A stretch of 64,000 nucleotides of DNA from Sulfurimonas sp. HSL-1716 (GCF_039645975.1 NZ_CP147918.1:2046001-2110000); one strand, 5' to 3'; shown: positions 45,931 through 57,003, numbered from the stretch's first letter. The notes: generated by a model not told the origin, from the sequence alone. Numbers and translations are program-made.

Positions 45931-47523
45931 TATCTGCGTACTTAGATGTTTTGCCGTATTTGAAAGATGCTCCGCTTTTAAGTGGATATCTTCGACACTT
46001 TTCGCATTAGAGGCAGAGAGGGAATTTATATGCTCCATCTTAGAGATGATGTTCTCGATGGAAAGAACGTTCTTGTTCGAATCGACCGCCAGTTTCTCTA
46101 TATCCACGACGGTATCTGAGAGGATGCCTACCGCCATCTCCGTATTGTTATCCAGCTCAGACGAAGACTCCACAAGTGCATCTATGCGGTTTTTGTTGTC
46201 ATTCATCTGCTCCGTGATCTCGTTGATGGACTGTACGATGACGTTTACCGTAGCGTTGGTTTCTACAAGGCTTTTCTGCGTGCGTTCTGCAAGCTTGCGC
46301 ACTTCATCGGCAACGACGGCGAACCCGCGTCCATGCTCTCCCGCACGCGCTGCTTCGATGGCCGCGTTGAGCGCAAGCAGGTTCGTTTGATCCGCGATGT
46401 CGGAGATGACGTTTAGCACCTCTTTAACCTGAGACGCTTCTTCTGAAAGTGCATTGAGCTTTTCGTTTATCTGGACTTCTATCTCTACCGTCAGCGACAG
46501 CTGCGCATTGGTGTCTCTGAGTGATTTTTGCGCTTCTTGCAAAGCGCTTCTGGCACTTATAGATCTTTCGCGGACCACCTGCGCTTCTTGAGCTGAGCGT
46601 TGAATGATCTCTTTTGTCGAGTTCGATTCACTGGTCGTCTGGTATACGATCTGCGACTCCTCTTTTACGGATTTTCCTATCTGAGAGGTTGTAGAAGAGA
46701 GTTCCGAGGCGACCGAAAGATTTTGGCCTGAAGCCGATCTTATCTCGTCAAAAGAGTTGCGCAGCATCGATACGAGGGTGTTTATTTTATGCCCCATATC
46801 CGAGAGCTCGTCTTTGCCGGAGATGCTTATATCGCGGCTGAAATCATGATTGTTTGCGACCACTTCGACCACGTCGCCGAAATTTTTGATAGAGGTCAGG
46901 ATAGATCTTAAGAGTATGACGCCTACGATCATACCGACGAAAATATTGAACAATCCTATCGACATCGAAAATATCTTTGTAAAGTTCACCTTTTGCATAG
47001 TCAGCTTGGAGTTGCTTATCGCTTCGTTTACCTGCAGATCTTTAAGCTTGTTCACATCCCGGATCAGTTCCACGGATTGCTTGTCAAATACTTCCAGACT
47101 CCAGGCGGCGTCTTCTGCACTAATACCGTAGTTATCTATCATGTCCTTACCGCTTTGAAGAAAGATATCCATATTTTTTTGTATCGGTTTTACTATCTGG
47201 AGCCCTTTTTTATTGCCCACTTTTTTAAACATCGTCTCAAATCTGTTTATATCTTTCATAAACGCGCCGTATGCACTTTCGGCTTCTTTTATAAGCCCGG
47301 GGTTCTTTGTCAGACAGGCTTTAATGATGTATTGCTGAAACTGTGACGTCTGATAGATAGCATCAGAGGCGTACAGGGCATAAGGAACGGATTCCTCTGC
47401 AGTCAGTTCGCTCAGTTTGTACACTTTTATGTTGTTCGAATACACGACAAAAATATTTACGGATATCCCGAAAAAGATAATACCCAGTCCTACCCTTATC
47501 TTCTGTTTTATAGTCATTTTCAC
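45913..47523 (-). CDS. Methyl-accepting chemotaxis protein
   Basis: This 536-residue chemoreceptor has an N-terminal membrane helix (about residues 10-30), a periplasmic four-helix-bundle sensor (about 30-185), a second helix (about 190-212), a HAMP region, and the signalling domain with the hairpin-tip sequence [23 protein letters not shown]. It is a close paralogue of the receptor at 52859-54463, and part of the signalling domain is identical in DNA (see findings). The ligand is unknown; it lies between B12 genes. Confidence 0.93.
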   Translation of the reverse strand: MKMTIKQKIRVGLGIIFFGISVNIFVVYSNNIKVYKLSELTAEESVPYALYASDAIYQTSQFQQYIIKACLTKNPGLIKEAESAYGAFMKDINRFETMFKKVGNKKGLQIVKPIQKNMDIFLQSGKDMIDNYGISAEDAAWSLEVFDKQSVELIRDVNKLKDLQVNEAISNSKLTMQKVNFTKIFSMSIGLFNIFVGMIVGVILLRSILTSIKNFGDVVEVVANNHDFSRDISISGKDELSDMGHKINTLVSMLRNSFDEIRSASGQNLSVASELSSTTSQIGKSVKEESQIVYQTTSESNSTKEIIQRSAQEAQVVRERSISARSALQEAQKSLRDTNAQLSLTVEIEVQINEKLNALSEEASQVKEVLNVISDIADQTNLLALNAAIEAARAGEHGRGFAVVADEVRKLAERTQKSLVETNATVNVIVQSINEITEQMNDNKNRIDALVESSSELDNNTEMAVGILSDTVVDIEKLAVDSNKNVLSIENIISKMEHINSLSASNAKSVEDIHLKAEHLSNTAKHLSTQISIYHT

Positions 47524-47646
47524 TATACCTTGGTTAAAATTTAAGATACATCGGTCTCATTCGTTTGGGATTCTACAAATATTTGGTTACCGATAAATTA
47601 CATCGATTTTTTAAGACAGATAGAGAAAATCACAGCATAAAAAGTA

Positions 47647-47652
47647 TATAAT
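47647..47652 (+). promoter_or_regulatory. cobQ: -10 box upstream of cobQ
   Basis: A consensus TATAAT lies 35 bp upstream of the cobQ start in the divergent chemoreceptor-cobQ gap. The ribosome site AGGCAGGGG follows. No clear -35 is seen. Confidence 0.45.
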
Positions 47653-47687
47653 CTATATATATATCAATATAAAAAAGGCAGGGGTTA

Positions 47688-49076
47688 ATGAACTCTCTTA
47701 GCGTTTTCGGTACAAGCAGCGATGCGGGAAAATCCACTATCTCGTTCGCACTGACCTATCTTCTGCACAAACGCGGTGTGAAAGTCTCTCCGTTCAAAGC
47801 GCAAAATGTTTCGAACAACTCCCGTGTCTGTGACGACGGAGGAGAGATAGCCGTATCTCAGTATTTTGCGGCCGAAGCGATAGGAATCGCAACATCGCAC
47901 TTTATGAACCCCATTCTTTTAAAATCAGGCTCAAAAAACAGCGCGCATCTCATCATCAACGGAAAAGCAGTATCGGATATCGGCGTACGTGAATACTACA
48001 AAGATATCCACTCGCTAAAACCGTACGCGAAAAAAGCGTTTAAAAAACTCCGCAAAGAGTATGAGTGCATCGTCGCCGAAGGCGCCGGCAGCCCCGTCGA
48101 GCTGAATCTGATGGATAAAGATCTCTCAAACATCTTCATCGCAAAAGAGTTTGACACAAAAATTATCCTTGTCGCCGATATAGAAAGAGGCGGCGTCTTT
48201 GCTTCCATCGTCGGTGTTTATTCGCTTTTGCCAAAATTTCTCAGAGAAAACATCCTCGGCGTCATCATAAATAAATTTCGCGGCGACATTACACTTTTTG
48301 ACGACGGCATCCATATCTTAGAGGAGCGTTTTGGCATAAAGGTCTTGGGGGTGATCCCATACAAACCGTTCAATCTCGGTTTTGAAGACAGCCAGTCTAT
48401 ACTCGGCTACGACCAAAACACCTCTAAAGCCATTATAAAAGCCGGCGTTATAAAGCTTCCTCATATAAGCAATTTCACCGATTTCGAACCGCTTGTAGCA
48501 GATGAACAGATAGAGCTTTCTTTTATCTCGACTCCCGCTTCGGCAAACAGCTATGACATGATAATAGTGCCGGGGAGCAAAAGAGTGGTCGAAGATCTGC
48601 AATGGCTTGAAGAAAAAGGTTTTTTCGAGATATTGAGATCAAAGAAAACGACTATCGTCGCCATATGCGGCGGTTATGAGATGATGTTTGAACGCATCCT
48701 CGATCCCAATGCGGTCGAATCGGAAATACTCGAGACAAAAGGCTTGGGCAGATTCAAGGGCGATGTGGTCTTTAAAGAGAAAAAGATCGTCAAAAAAGAG
48801 CTTTACAATATTTTTGACTGTGAAATCGAAGGGTATGAGATCCGTAACGCGACCGCCAAAAAACTCTTTCAAAAACAGAAAAACCTCTACGGAACATTTG
48901 TTCACGGACTATTTGACAGCGATGCTTTGAGAGAAAAACTGTTTACACAGATAAACAAGAACTATAAGGGCTATAATTTCAAAGAGTATAAAAGATCCGC
49001 TATCGAGTCGTTTGCCGGGCATATAGAAGAACATACGGATATCGACTACATCTACAGGATGCTGAACAAGCCTTAA
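47688..49076 (+). CDS. cobQ: Cobyric acid synthase CobQ/CbiP
   Basis: CobQ amidates four side chains of adenosylcobyrinic acid a,c-diamide using glutamine and ATP. The 462-residue protein has the N-terminal P-loop-like FGTSSDAGKST with the AQNVSNNS block, a DUF-like central part with ADIERGGVFASIVG, and the C-terminal amidotransferase with the cysteine in AICGGYEMM and the His in GTFVHGLFD. This shows that the organism can process cobamide precursors, not only import B12. Confidence 0.93.
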   Translation: MNSLSVFGTSSDAGKSTISFALTYLLHKRGVKVSPFKAQNVSNNSRVCDDGGEIAVSQYFAAEAIGIATSHFMNPILLKSGSKNSAHLIINGKAVSDIGVREYYKDIHSLKPYAKKAFKKLRKEYECIVAEGAGSPVELNLMDKDLSNIFIAKEFDTKIILVADIERGGVFASIVGVYSLLPKFLRENILGVIINKFRGDITLFDDGIHILEERFGIKVLGVIPYKPFNLGFEDSQSILGYDQNTSKAIIKAGVIKLPHISNFTDFEPLVADEQIELSFISTPASANSYDMIIVPGSKRVVEDLQWLEEKGFFEILRSKKTTIVAICGGYEMMFERILDPNAVESEILETKGLGRFKGDVVFKEKKIVKKELYNIFDCEIEGYEIRNATAKKLFQKQKNLYGTFVHGLFDSDALREKLFTQINKNYKGYNFKEYKRSAIESFAGHIEEHTDIDYIYRMLNKP

Positions 49077-50515
49077 AACTTTTTCCAGAAAAAGTTGCTA
49101 AAGACTATGAACACCGTATAACACTCAAGCCTTCCGATTATCATGGAAAAGGAGAGAACGATCTTGTCATACCAGCTGAAAAATGCGTAATTGCCGCTGG
49201 GACCCGTAAGCCCAAATGCCGGCCCGATATTTCCGACCATCGAAATAGCCGTCGACAACGAAGTCATCTCGTCATATCCTCTTGCATACAGATAACCCAT
49301 GGTGATAAATATCGTTATAAAAAACAGGGACAAGAATCCGAAAATAGAACGTATGGTAGAGCTCTTGATCTCTTTATCGTCTATGAAAATCGAAGATATC
49401 GTATTTGGGTTCAGCGTTTTTTTGATCTCAAAAACTATATTTTTTAAAAACAGGACATGTCTTATCGTTTTCACCCCGCCCGCCGTCGAGCCCGTGTTTC
49501 CGCCCAAGAGCATCGCAAAGAAAATGAGCATTATGGAGATATTGCCCCATTTTTCATAATCCTGCGTAGCGAATCCCGTCGATGTTGCCACGGATACTAC
49601 GGAAAAAGAGGAGTGCAAAAGCGACGTATAAAAATCGATATGCCCGCTCACCGCATGCACTATTGCCAAAAGTATCGACAAGAACAAAACAACAAGCCCG
49701 AACCATTTGGCTTCGGCGTTCAAGTACGCATGCTTGTCACCCTGCAGAAAACGGATATGAGACAAAAAGTTTATACTCGAGATGAACATGAAAAACGTCG
49801 TAACCCAGATGATGGCGTCGCTTTTAAAGAATCCTATGGAATCGTTCTTTGTAGAAAATCCGCCCGTGGAGATGGTCGCAAACGCATGATTTATGGCATC
49901 AAACCAGTTCATGCCAAAGATCATCAAAAGTACAAAATCCGCAAACGTTATCAGAAAATATACTTCCCAGAGCTTTATGGCGGTGTCTTTGATCTTCGGT
50001 GATATCTTGTCTAAAGAGATACCCGTCGACTCGGCTTTAAAAAGCGTAAGCGAACCGTTGGGATTTAAAAGCGGCAACAGTCCCACCCCCAGTACGATAA
50101 TACCCATACCGCCTATCCAGTGAGTCAGACTTCTGTGAAAAAGTATACTGTGGGGCAGTATCTCCACATTTTGAAATACGGTCGCTCCCGTGGTCGTAAA
50201 ACCGCTGATCGATTCAAAAAAAGCACCTGCAAACCCGATGTCGGTATATATCAGATAGGGCATTGCACCGGCGACGCCTATGAGCAGCCAGACTATATTG
50301 ACGGAGATGATGCTCTCTTTTATACTGAGTTTTATGTCATGATCTTTAAGATAAAGGAACATCCCCACGTTTATCGCCAGGAATAAAAGAATGATCAGCA
50401 GATATTTCTTTACGTCCTCGCCGTAAAAAAATCCTACGATCGGAGGAATTAGCAACGTGATAAATACGACTATCCCGACTATCGAAACGAACTTGAGTAT
50501 ATTTTTTTTATTCAC
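49073..50515 (-). CDS. trkH: Potassium uptake protein TrkH
   Basis: TrkH forms the membrane pore of the Trk K+ uptake system. The 480-residue protein has the four selectivity-filter repeats, visible as SGFTTTGATV, ATISTGGFSTKN, VATSTGFATQD and MVGNIGPAFG, and the loop GGNTGSTAGGVK. It overlaps the upstream trkA by 8 bp, and its end overlaps the convergent cobQ by 4 bp. Confidence 0.95.
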   Translation of the reverse strand: MNKKNILKFVSIVGIVVFITLLIPPIVGFFYGEDVKKYLLIILLFLAINVGMFLYLKDHDIKLSIKESIISVNIVWLLIGVAGAMPYLIYTDIGFAGAFFESISGFTTTGATVFQNVEILPHSILFHRSLTHWIGGMGIIVLGVGLLPLLNPNGSLTLFKAESTGISLDKISPKIKDTAIKLWEVYFLITFADFVLLMIFGMNWFDAINHAFATISTGGFSTKNDSIGFFKSDAIIWVTTFFMFISSINFLSHIRFLQGDKHAYLNAEAKWFGLVVLFLSILLAIVHAVSGHIDFYTSLLHSSFSVVSVATSTGFATQDYEKWGNISIMLIFFAMLLGGNTGSTAGGVKTIRHVLFLKNIVFEIKKTLNPNTISSIFIDDKEIKSSTIRSIFGFLSLFFITIFITMGYLYARGYDEMTSLSTAISMVGNIGPAFGLTGPSGNYAFFSWYDKIVLSFSMIIGRLECYTVFIVFSNFFWKKF

Positions 50516-51854
50516 TGTCGTTTTGCTTTAACCATGCTGTTATGAGTTTGGAATCTTTTTTCCGCATAAAGGCGATGATAATATCATCTTCTTGCAGTTT
50601 GCCTATATTTTGGTATAAAATAAACTTTTCATCCCTTAAAATATAAAAACTTCCTTTTTTGTTCAGTTTATCGTTTATGAACGGTTTTGTACCTATAAGC
50701 TTTGAATTCGGAAGTATCTTTCTCAGACAAGCGGTTCCTGCACCGTTACAATACGCTTTTTGTGAAACAAGCTTTGTCGAATTGATATGTTCGAGTATCG
50801 TAAAGTAAGCGTTCATCTTCTCACCGCGGATAACTTCGATACCCAGCTTTCTCATCAAGGTCGCATACTGGTTGTTGTTATATATTCCGATGACCTTTTT
50901 GATCTCTTTTTGCTTGGCTTCTATACACTTTATGATATTGAACTCGTCATCGTTCGTCGAAGCTATGAAAACGTCGATCTCTCCCGTGAAGTTATCCAAA
51001 ACGGCGTCCAGATTGTTGTAATTGCTTTTTATGACCTCTATGCTGTTTTTCAATATCGTGTTTGCATTTTGACAGTTTTCCAATGATTTATCGACAAGTT
51101 TTACGTTGAGACCTTTTTTGGCAAGAACTTTGGATATCTCTATGCCCAGTTGGTTGGCCCCGTAAATAATACAGTTTTTCAAAGACTGTTTCTCCACCTT
51201 GTTACAGACCTTCTCCCTGATAGAATCCACTACCTCGGAAAAAACGAAAAAGTATATAAGGTCGTTTGGTTTGAGAATTTCCGTTTCATCGGGAACGAAA
51301 AAATTTCCTGCCCGCTCTATTCCTGCGACGACGATCTTATTGTTGTATTTATGGATAAAATCAAAAATAGAGATATTTCCGAATCCTTCATAGGCTTTGA
51401 TGGAAAGCAGCAGCGCTTCGGTCTGTTCAAAAGTCTTTATGTTGCTTATATGCGGAAAGTTGACCAGCAGTTTGAAGTTGTGCGCCACATCGATGGCGGG
51501 AGTTATCATGGTGGATATGCTAAGTTTTCTTTTGATGTTGTCGTTTATAAAGAAGTTGTTTCTTAATCTGACTATCTTCTCTTTTACATCGACGATGTTA
51601 TCGATTATCAAAGAGGAAAGAAGATTCACTTCGTCCGAATTCGTAACAGCCACGAAAAGATCCACGTCTTTTTGGATGCTTTTATAAAGGTTCGGATCTT
51701 CGACATCGCCGTAAATGGTCAAAACATCCAGACTGTCTTCCAGATTTTTGATCGTCCCTTCATTACTGTCGATTAAAGTGACTTCGTTGTCTTCCATCAA
51801 CTCTTTTGCTAAAAAGAACCCGACTTTTCCAGCACCTGCTATAACTATATTCAA
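50508..51854 (-). CDS. trkA: Trk potassium channel regulatory protein TrkA
   Basis: TrkA is the cytoplasmic gating ring of the Trk system. The 448-residue protein has two RCK-N Rossmann domains, with IVIAGAGKVGFFLA at the start and CIIYGANQLGIEI near residue 228, each followed by an RCK-C domain. It is the usual double-RCK form. It directly precedes trkH. Confidence 0.94.
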   Translation of the reverse strand: MNIVIAGAGKVGFFLAKELMEDNEVTLIDSNEGTIKNLEDSLDVLTIYGDVEDPNLYKSIQKDVDLFVAVTNSDEVNLLSSLIIDNIVDVKEKIVRLRNNFFINDNIKRKLSISTMITPAIDVAHNFKLLVNFPHISNIKTFEQTEALLLSIKAYEGFGNISIFDFIHKYNNKIVVAGIERAGNFFVPDETEILKPNDLIYFFVFSEVVDSIREKVCNKVEKQSLKNCIIYGANQLGIEISKVLAKKGLNVKLVDKSLENCQNANTILKNSIEVIKSNYNNLDAVLDNFTGEIDVFIASTNDDEFNIIKCIEAKQKEIKKVIGIYNNNQYATLMRKLGIEVIRGEKMNAYFTILEHINSTKLVSQKAYCNGAGTACLRKILPNSKLIGTKPFINDKLNKKGSFYILRDEKFILYQNIGKLQEDDIIIAFMRKKDSKLITAWLKQNDSE

Positions 51855-51968
51855 CTTTTACTTCTTGTTTTTACAATCATTTATAAACACCTATTAACAC
51901 CTATCGTGCGACATCTTAGACCGTTTAAATATCTGCGTATTATTGTATCGAAAAACTCGCAAATGTAG

Positions 51969-52844
51969 TTATAAAAAATTTTGAAATCTATTTTTATAAC
52001 TGCACTTTACACAAAGTTCTTCGACGGCTTTCATCTGTGCAAAACCTTTGATCATAGTTTGTGCGCGGTTTGCTTTTAATATCTCTTTTAGGGGTATTTC
52101 TCCGATATTTCCGAGATTTATGACACCTTCACCGTCTAAACAGCAAGGGACGACCGTTCCGTCTGCCAAGATTCCTATATGCGACTTAAGCCCATAACAT
52201 GAACCATGGCTTTGATGCGAAGAGGTAAGCGAAGGCCATTCAAAATAATTGTCGAATCTTAGAACTATTTTCGAGTCTATACGGATCGATCTTATCTTTT
52301 CTTCATATATCTTGGTTTCGTCAACTTCTATATCGAAGTGCTGCCGTAGATAGTCAAAAATCTTTTTGTTAAACGAAAGTTCGGAAAAGTGCTCGTCCAG
52401 ATTCCAAATTCTCAAATTGATAAAAGGTTTGGGATGATTTTTTAACTTCTCCTTGCAGATTTTCATTACACTCTGCATATACTCTTCAAATCCCATGTTC
52501 AGAGAGTTTTTGTTATAGCTGTTAAGAGAGATGTTTATCTGTCTGACTGCAGGATGAAAAAGTGTGGAAAAGGGAGTTTTTTTTAAATAGTACCCGCTTG
52601 TTGTAAGCTCCACTTCAAAGCCTTGAAGATATGCTGACTCAAGATATAAAGCAAGATTTGAAAGGGTAAGAGGATCACCCAAGATATGAAAAGCCAGTGT
52701 TCTTGTATACGGTTTCAACTCGGTAAGCACTTTTTCAAAAAAGGCGATGCTCATGGTTTTTGGAGGCTGTTTTTTAGGGGTACAGAAACTGCAGGAGAGG
52801 CCGCAGATGTTTGTGACCTCGATATGTACCCGGTGAAAATACAT
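51969..52844 (-). CDS. Radical SAM protein with SPASM-like C-terminus
   Basis: This 291-residue protein has a radical SAM CxxxCxxC motif (Cys14, Cys18, Cys21 in TNICGLSCSFC) and a C-terminal cysteine cluster (SCYGLK, VPCCLDGEG, LCVKCSY) typical of SPASM/twitch auxiliary clusters. The substrate is unknown. It lies 14 bp downstream of the second chemoreceptor gene. Peptide or cofactor modification is possible; there is no precursor peptide visible beside it. Confidence 0.85.
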   Translation of the reverse strand: MYFHRVHIEVTNICGLSCSFCTPKKQPPKTMSIAFFEKVLTELKPYTRTLAFHILGDPLTLSNLALYLESAYLQGFEVELTTSGYYLKKTPFSTLFHPAVRQINISLNSYNKNSLNMGFEEYMQSVMKICKEKLKNHPKPFINLRIWNLDEHFSELSFNKKIFDYLRQHFDIEVDETKIYEEKIRSIRIDSKIVLRFDNYFEWPSLTSSHQSHGSCYGLKSHIGILADGTVVPCCLDGEGVINLGNIGEIPLKEILKANRAQTMIKGFAQMKAVEELCVKCSYKNRFQNFL

Positions 52845-52858
52845 TTTTATTATCGCAC

Positions 52859-54463
52859 TTACGTACGATAAATGGATATCTGACTGCTTAGATGTTCAGT
52901 CATCTTATGCAGGTGTTCGGCGGCCGAAGCGATCTCTTCGACGCTTCTTGCATTAGACGACGATAGCTGGCGTATATTTTCGATTCTGCTTATAATATTT
53001 TCGATAGTCGAGGCATTTTTTTGAGAATCGGATGCCAGTTTTTCAATGTCATGAACGGTATCTGAAAGTGTATGAACTGCCACTTCGGTGTTGTGGTCAA
53101 GATCAGAAGATGAATGTGCCAGATCCTCCATGCGGCTTGTATTACCGTTCATCTGCTCCGTGATCTCGGTAATGGATTGGACGATGACGTTTACCGTAGC
53201 GTTGGTTTCTACAAGGCTTTTCTGCGTGCGTTCTGCAAGCTTGCGCACTTCATCGGCAACGACGGCGAACCCGCGTCCATGCTCTCCCGCACGCGCTGCT
53301 TCGATAGCCGCATTAAGCGCAAGCAGGTTCGTTTGATCCGCGATGTCGGAGATGACGTTTAGCACCTCTTTGACCTGTGCTGCTTCGGTTGAAAGCGTAT
53401 TTAACTTATGATTTATCTCACCCTCAATCTCTACTGTAAGCAGAAGCTGTTTGTTCGTATCTCTAAGCGCTTCTTGTGCCTCTTTAAGCGTATTGCGCGC
53501 GCTTATGGCTTTCTCACGCACCGCCTGCGCTTCATGAGAAGATGTGATGATTGCCTCTTTGGTCAAATTGGACTCTGCAGTGGTTTCATTAACGACTTTT
53601 GCTTCCTCTTCGGCCGCTTGTCCGATCACCAAAGTGGTAGAGGAGAGTTCCGCGGCAACCGAAAGATTTTCACTTGAAGCAGATTTGATCTCTTGAAAAG
53701 ATTTAGACAGATTTTGAACAAGATGGTTGATCTTGTCTCCCATTTCCGAAAGCTCGTCGTTGCCTGAAAGTTTTATAGCACGACTGAAATCATGATTATC
53801 GGCGATAGTGTCTATCACTTCTCCGAAATTTTTGATAGAGCTCACGATATTTTTCATCAAGACATACCCTACCGCAAGACCGATAGCGATATTGATAAAC
53901 CCAATGATTAGAGAAAAGACTTTTGTAAAATTCGCTTTATGCATGGTCGATTCGGAATTGTCAAGAGCCTCTTTTGTCTGAGAATCTCTGATCTTGTCTA
54001 TTCCCGCCATCATAAGCTCGCTGCTCTTGTCAAAATTTTCCATCTCTTTGTCGCCGGCTTCTTTACTGATGGCATACTGTTTTACCATATCTTTCCCGGC
54101 TGCCATAAGATTGTCCATATCTTTTTTGGTCGATTTTATGTTTTGTATCAGCTGTTTGTTGTGCTCGTTTTCATACATCTTTAAAAACTGATCCATATCT
54201 TTCATGAACTCATTATAAGCATTCTCTGCTTCTTTAATCGATTCTGGATCCTGAGTCAAGGAAGCATCTGTCAAAAACTGCTGAACCTGCGATGTTTGAT
54301 ATTTGGCGTCACTTGCCCGCAACGCGAAAGGAACTGACTCGTTTGCGGTTGTTTTACTTAAATTATATACGTCATCGACGTTTGAATACACAACAACTAT
54401 GTTTGCCAAAATGCCGACAACGATAATCCCGATGCCATATGCTAATTTTTGTTTGATTGTCAT
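52859..54463 (-). CDS. Methyl-accepting chemotaxis protein, paralogue of the 45.9 kb gene
   Basis: This 534-residue chemoreceptor has the same layout as the receptor at 45913-47523: membrane helix, four-helix-bundle sensor (about residues 30-185), second helix, HAMP and signalling domain. The two are alike along their length, more so in the signalling domain, where 125 bp are identical at DNA level. The ligand-binding parts differ more, so they likely sense different or related signals. Confidence 0.93.
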   Translation of the reverse strand: MTIKQKLAYGIGIIVVGILANIVVVYSNVDDVYNLSKTTANESVPFALRASDAKYQTSQVQQFLTDASLTQDPESIKEAENAYNEFMKDMDQFLKMYENEHNKQLIQNIKSTKKDMDNLMAAGKDMVKQYAISKEAGDKEMENFDKSSELMMAGIDKIRDSQTKEALDNSESTMHKANFTKVFSLIIGFINIAIGLAVGYVLMKNIVSSIKNFGEVIDTIADNHDFSRAIKLSGNDELSEMGDKINHLVQNLSKSFQEIKSASSENLSVAAELSSTTLVIGQAAEEEAKVVNETTAESNLTKEAIITSSHEAQAVREKAISARNTLKEAQEALRDTNKQLLLTVEIEGEINHKLNTLSTEAAQVKEVLNVISDIADQTNLLALNAAIEAARAGEHGRGFAVVADEVRKLAERTQKSLVETNATVNVIVQSITEITEQMNGNTSRMEDLAHSSSDLDHNTEVAVHTLSDTVHDIEKLASDSQKNASTIENIISRIENIRQLSSSNARSVEEIASAAEHLHKMTEHLSSQISIYRT

Positions 54464-54732
54464 ATTCTCACCCTTTAAAACCTGCTGTTTTTAGCGTTAT
54501 TGAAGATAATGCAATATCTTGCAAAATTTCGGGACATTTTATCAATATAAGAACAATATATCGTCAATGTCTTAATGATTTTGATTATTACTTAATATAA
54601 CATAATATCTTAAAATTTCTAAATTTAACGTTATAAAACAAAAGAAATGTTTTTATCTCTGTTTCCTGCTCTCAATCTACGCGCCTCACACAAATCGGAG
54701 ATTTTTTGATAAAATCTCGCAAAAGGAAAAAA

Positions 54733-55785
54733 ATGATAAAAAATATTTTTGATGACTCTTTATCATCTCTGCCAAAAGGCAATGCAGATTTTTTACTGGC
54801 GGCAAGTGTTACTCGTACTTGTGAGCTGGAGGGTATCACACAAGCGGGTATTCCGGGAAAGATCCCTCTCACGCCTGCTCTTGACGCCGAATTTATTGTT
54901 AATCAGAAAGTTTTTTCTCTCGGCGAGCTTGCCGAAACGCCCACAGGCGTTCCCACACCCGCTCTTATGACCCGTGCCGTACACAATCTGAGATCTTTTA
55001 CAAGCATAGAGATCTTAGATCTCGGACTTGATACCAAACCGCAAAACTGCCGTATCCATGATTTTGAAATATCTCCTTCAAAAGCCATTAACAAAGGTGC
55101 GGACATAAATGCACAGGAGCTTTTTTACAAAGGGATGAAGTTCGGACGCGAGTATGAACTAAAAGGAAACTACCTCATCCTCGGCGAGAGCACGCCAAGC
55201 GGTACGACCACGGCAGCCGCAACTGCTCTTGCTCTTGGGTATGAACTTGAGGAGTGTTTCTCTTCAAGCTTTTTAAATGTACCAAACAAGATCAGAAAAA
55301 AGACCCTCGATGAAGCGCTTTCACTCGTAAATGAGAAGATGAGCAGTTTTGAAAAGCTCGGTACCGCGAGCGACAATATGCTCATCTTCTGCGCAGGTTT
55401 TCTGCTTGAAGCGACAAAAAGATTTCATGTCGTGCTCGCGGGCGGAACACAGATGGCGGCATGTCTGCTCGTAGCCGATAAGCTCAGAGAAGACGTGCTT
55501 ATGCGCCTGAACTCCGACAACCTGACTCTTGCCACTACCGCATGGGTGGCAAAAGACAAAAATTCCGACATCAAAAAGATACTCTCGCAGCTGAGCTACA
55601 CTCCAAATGCTCTGTATGCGGAGTTTTCCTTCGCATCCGCAGAGATACCGATACTGAAAAAATACGACGAAGGCGAAGCAAAAGAGGGAGTGGGAGCGGG
55701 AGCCGCGCTTGCCTACGGATTTTCAAACGCGCTTACGAACGAACAGATAGTCAAAGAGATAGAGGCGATAATGTATGGCATGTAG
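54733..55785 (+). CDS. cobT: CobT-family nicotinate-nucleotide phosphoribosyltransferase
   Basis: CobT activates the lower ligand base of cobamides with nicotinate mononucleotide to give the alpha-ribotide. The start ATG 54733 follows AAAAGGAAAAA and gives 350 residues; the open frame upstream to TTG 54706 has no ribosome site. The sequence shows GIPGKIPLTPALDAEFI, ETPTGVPTPALMTRAVH and LGESTPSGTTTAAATALALG, typical of the NaMN-dependent CobT group that is distinct from E. coli CobT. It starts the cobT-cobU-cobS-cobC operon. Confidence 0.85.
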   Translation: MIKNIFDDSLSSLPKGNADFLLAASVTRTCELEGITQAGIPGKIPLTPALDAEFIVNQKVFSLGELAETPTGVPTPALMTRAVHNLRSFTSIEILDLGLDTKPQNCRIHDFEISPSKAINKGADINAQELFYKGMKFGREYELKGNYLILGESTPSGTTTAAATALALGYELEECFSSSFLNVPNKIRKKTLDEALSLVNEKMSSFEKLGTASDNMLIFCAGFLLEATKRFHVVLAGGTQMAACLLVADKLREDVLMRLNSDNLTLATTAWVAKDKNSDIKKILSQLSYTPNALYAEFSFASAEIPILKKYDEGEAKEGVGAGAALAYGFSNALTNEQIVKEIEAIMYGM

Positions 55786-56275
55786 AGCTCTTTTCATCGG
55801 CGGTATCAAAAGCGGAAAAAGCAAGAATGCCGAAAACTATGTACTCAAAAAATCCAAACACATCCCCATCTATCTGGCTACGACAGAGTTCGTAGACGAC
55901 GAGATGCAGACCCGCATAGAAGCGCACAAGCTGCAGAGAAACGAACGCTTTTTGACCGTGGAAGAGCCTTTAAACCTGCCGTCGGTTTTACATGACTTCA
56001 AAGGGATCGTGCTCATAGAATGCGTGAGCATGTGGATAAACAATCTCCTCTACCACGGCTTTACCGAAGACGACATGATAAAACAGATAGACATACTAAG
56101 CAAACTCGACGCGCAGATAGTCTTTGTGCAAAACGACGTGGGCTGCAGCGTCGTCGGCGCAGACAGACTCACACGCGATTTCGTGGATATCAACGGACGA
56201 GTATCGCAATATCTCGCCGCCGCGTGCAAAGAGGTCTACAACAACATCGCGGGCATAGCGGTAAAGATAAAATGA
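55775..56275 (+). CDS. cobU: Adenosylcobinamide kinase/guanylyltransferase CobU
   Basis: CobU phosphorylates adenosylcobinamide and adds GMP. The 166-residue protein has the P-loop GGIKSGKS (about residues 9-16, usually GGxRSGKS), ATTEFVDDEM with the conserved RIxxH region (RIEAHKLQR), and LIECVSMWINN. It overlaps the upstream cobT by 11 bp and cobS by 4 bp. Confidence 0.92.
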   Translation: MACRALFIGGIKSGKSKNAENYVLKKSKHIPIYLATTEFVDDEMQTRIEAHKLQRNERFLTVEEPLNLPSVLHDFKGIVLIECVSMWINNLLYHGFTEDDMIKQIDILSKLDAQIVFVQNDVGCSVVGADRLTRDFVDINGRVSQYLAAACKEVYNNIAGIAVKIK

Positions 56276-57003
56276 CAAAAGCGCTAAAAGGGTTTCTCCT
56301 CGCATTTAACATGATGACCGTCATCCCCTTTTTCAAAGTCCACGACTTTTTCAAAGGGATAAACGGCTATGCGGCGATGTCCTACCCGCTTGTCGGGTTT
56401 ATCATCGGGCTCATCCTGTGGGGAGCTTCGGCGCTTTTAGCACCCTACGTCCCGCCGTTTCATCTTGGCATCATCGTCTTTGCTCTTTGGGTGGGCATCA
56501 CCGGGGCTTTGCACATGGACGGCTTCAGCGACACGATAGACGGACTTTTTGTGAGTAAAGAGAGAGCCGTGGAGGTGATGAAAGACCCGCATGTCGGCGG
56601 GATGGGCATGACCTTCAGTGTCGTGTTTCTACTTTTAAAAGCTTCATCCGTCGCGTCGTTTGGAGCCTATTATCTGCTTCCGTTTGTACTGATGTATGCA
56701 AGGTTCAACGCTTCTCTTGCCATCTACTTTTTCCCCTACATCACAAAAAACGGAATGAGCGCGCTCGCAAAAGAGGAGTTCACGCGTCCGCAGCTGCTTT
56801 TTGCATTTTTATACGTAGCAGCGCTCGGTTTTTCTTTTCATTTTTTCTTTGCGCCCTTTCTTTTGGCAGGTCTGTTTCTGCTTTTAACGGCAAGGTTTTT
56901 CATAGGACGTCTGGGCGGGTTCAGCGGAGATATTTACGGCTTTACCATCGAGGTGACCGAACTGCTGCTGCTTAACCTCATCATCATAGAACATATAAGA
57001 TGA
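56272..57003 (+). CDS. cobS: Adenosylcobinamide-GDP ribazoletransferase CobS
   Basis: CobS joins adenosylcobinamide-GDP and alpha-ribazole to form cobalamin (cobamide) in the membrane. The 243-residue protein starts at ATG 56272 (ATGA overlap with cobU), contains about seven helices, and has GALHMDGFSDTIDGLF with the conserved aspartates and ERAVEVMKDPHVGGMGM. It is coupled to cobC by a 4-bp overlap. Confidence 0.93.
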   Translation: MTKALKGFLLAFNMMTVIPFFKVHDFFKGINGYAAMSYPLVGFIIGLILWGASALLAPYVPPFHLGIIVFALWVGITGALHMDGFSDTIDGLFVSKERAVEVMKDPHVGGMGMTFSVVFLLLKASSVASFGAYYLLPFVLMYARFNASLAIYFFPYITKNGMSALAKEEFTRPQLLFAFLYVAALGFSFHFFFAPFLLAGLFLLLTARFFIGRLGGFSGDIYGFTIEVTELLLLNLIIIEHIR

